Shown piece after piece: positions 5,642 through 6,460 of a DNA stretch of 6,460 nucleotides; the first letter of the stretch is position 1; each line of letters begins with the position of its first letter. Source of the DNA: Euryarchaeota archaeon UBA111 (lineage in GTDB: Archaea; Thermoplasmatota; Poseidoniia; Poseidoniales; Poseidoniaceae); the NCBI GenBank assembly GCA_002506025.1, contig DAWS01000008.1:1413-7872 (forward strand), read 5' to 3'. Both the position numbers and the translations under genes were made by a program. The notes beneath the pieces are model-generated. The model was not told the DNA's origin, did no database searches, and was given only the letters and a program-made list of their open reading frames with translations.

Positions 5642-6460
5642 TTAGTCAGCCAGTGATTTGGGTGAGGAAGCATTAACCGCTTTTGAAACGCCTGCCTCAT
5701 AACGCTTGAAATTGTTAACAAACATATCGGCAAGGTCATCAGCAGCCTTATTGTACGAGTCGGGGTTTTCCCAAGTCTGAATCGGTTGTAATACTTCACT
5801 CGGAACATTTGGACAAGTTGTTGGAATGGCAAATCCAAACCGCTCATCGATGACATAATCTACATCATCTAAGTCACCATCTAATGCAGCATTCAACATC
5901 GCTCTGGTAAGTTTGAGTTTCATTCGATTTCCGACGCCGTATGGCCCGCCACTCCATCCAGTATTGATGAGCCAAGCTTTTGCATCGTGTTGCTCCATCT
6001 TACTAGACAATAAATCAGCATACACTCCGGGGTGCATTGGCATAAATGGTTCGCCGAAACAGGCGGAAAACGTTGCTTGTGGCTCCTTAACTCCGATTTC
6101 CGTTCCAGCCACCTTAGCAGTATATCCAGAAATGAAATGATAAGCTGCTTGCTCTGGTGTCAGTTTTGAAATTGGCGGCAGGATGCCGAAAGCGTCGCAA
6201 GTTAGGAAAATGACATTCTGAGGGTGCCCCCCTGTAGAATCTGCGGTTCGATTATCAATGAATTCAATCGGGTATGAGCCGCGTGTGTTTTGCGTCTTCG
6301 TGGTGTCGTGGAAATCGGGCACCCCGTTTTCATCCATCACGATATTCTCAAGAATTGAGCCAAACCGACGGGTTGTCCCGAATATTTCTGGTTCGTCCTC
6401 CTCTGACAAATCGATTAGTTTGGCGTAGCATCCACCTTCAAAGTTGAACACTCCGTTAGT
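5642..6460 (-). CDS. pckA: ATP-dependent phosphoenolpyruvate carboxykinase, C-terminal half (5' end beyond window)
   Basis: The enzyme converts oxaloacetate and ATP to phosphoenolpyruvate, ADP and CO2, the entry step of gluconeogenesis, in the cytoplasm. The visible 272 codons align with the C-terminal half of E. coli PckA (540 aa). Conserved segments are NGVFNFEGGCYAK (2-14), NTRGSYP with the conserved active-site Arg at about residue 60, IFLTCDAFGILPP (84-96), YHFISGYTAKVAGTE (107-121), FSACFGEPF (131-139), WLINTGWSGGPYGVG (163-177) and the LTRAML segment (184-189). The GGPYGVG form is the variant found in many bacterial and plant ATP-PEPCKs. The apparent start at 6451 is an internal GTG (Val in NGVFNFEGG), since the frame continues open to 6460; the P-loop and metal ligands are off-window. 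The match to ATP-type rather than GTP-type PEPCK is clear. It ends 45 bases before the surface-protein gene, with no T-rich terminator seen. Confidence 0.97.
   Translation of the reverse strand, partial: TNGVFNFEGGCYAKLIDLSEEDEPEIFGTTRRFGSILENIVMDENGVPDFHDTTKTQNTRGSYPIEFIDNRTADSTGGHPQNVIFLTCDAFGILPPISKLTPEQAAYHFISGYTAKVAGTEIGVKEPQATFSACFGEPFMPMHPGVYADLLSSKMEQHDAKAWLINTGWSGGPYGVGNRMKLKLTRAMLNAALDGDLDDVDYVIDERFGFAIPTTCPNVPSEVLQPIQTWENPDSYNKAADDLADMFVNNFKRYEAGVSKAVNASSPKSLAD

Noticed and set aside
6449..6451. GTG at 6451 as the start of a short PEPCK
   Set aside because: The frame stays open to the window edge and encodes the conserved residues just before (TNG before VFNFEGGC), so this is an internal Val in a truncated gene.

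Overview
The window holds five genes, all on the minus strand and packed with gaps of only 5 to 45 bases. Two of them run off the edges. In transcription order (high to low coordinates) they are: the C-terminal half of an ATP-dependent phosphoenolpyruvate carboxykinase, a ~1130-residue secreted and membrane-anchored modular surface protein, a cyclophilin-type peptidyl-prolyl isomerase, an isoaspartyl peptidase/L-asparaginase of the Ntn-hydrolase type, and the N-terminal part of a class II fumarase. No RNA genes, insertion sequences, CRISPR arrays or origins were seen, and no gene-free stretch exceeds 45 bases.

The likely source is a planktonic marine archaeon, probably Marine Group II (Poseidoniales, Thermoplasmatota). 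This is inference. It rests on the compact single-strand layout, the lack of Shine-Dalgarno sequences before starts, an archaeal-type TATA-like element about 25 bases before the fumarase start, and a giant surface protein that combines PPC-like, CARDB-like and calcium-binding TSP3-like modules with a C-terminal membrane anchor and an Ala/Tyr-rich cytoplasmic tail. A streamlined marine bacterium is not excluded.

The most unusual feature is the fumarase. Its reading frame opens with about 65 extra residues relative to E. coli FumC. The first ~48 of these look like a ribbon-helix-helix (CopG/Arc/MetJ-type) DNA-binding domain, joined by a Pro/Lys-rich linker to an otherwise normal catalytic domain. 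The gene follows a very AT-rich 34-base spacer that contains a TATA-like element and small inverted repeats. A testable idea is a metabolic enzyme that binds DNA, perhaps its own promoter.

The surface protein has a clear internal duplication. The three-module unit PPC-PPC-CARDB occurs twice, followed by TSP3-like calcium repeats, a VDP-repeat spacer, one membrane helix and a short cytoplasmic tail. All 16 cysteines are outside the membrane and fall into eight module-wise pairs.

Functionally, PEPCK and fumarase belong to central carbon metabolism (C4 acids to PEP). The isoaspartyl peptidase releases aspartate or asparagine from damaged peptides and could feed that pool. The cyclophilin and isoaspartyl peptidase are separated by 5 bases and are probably co-transcribed.
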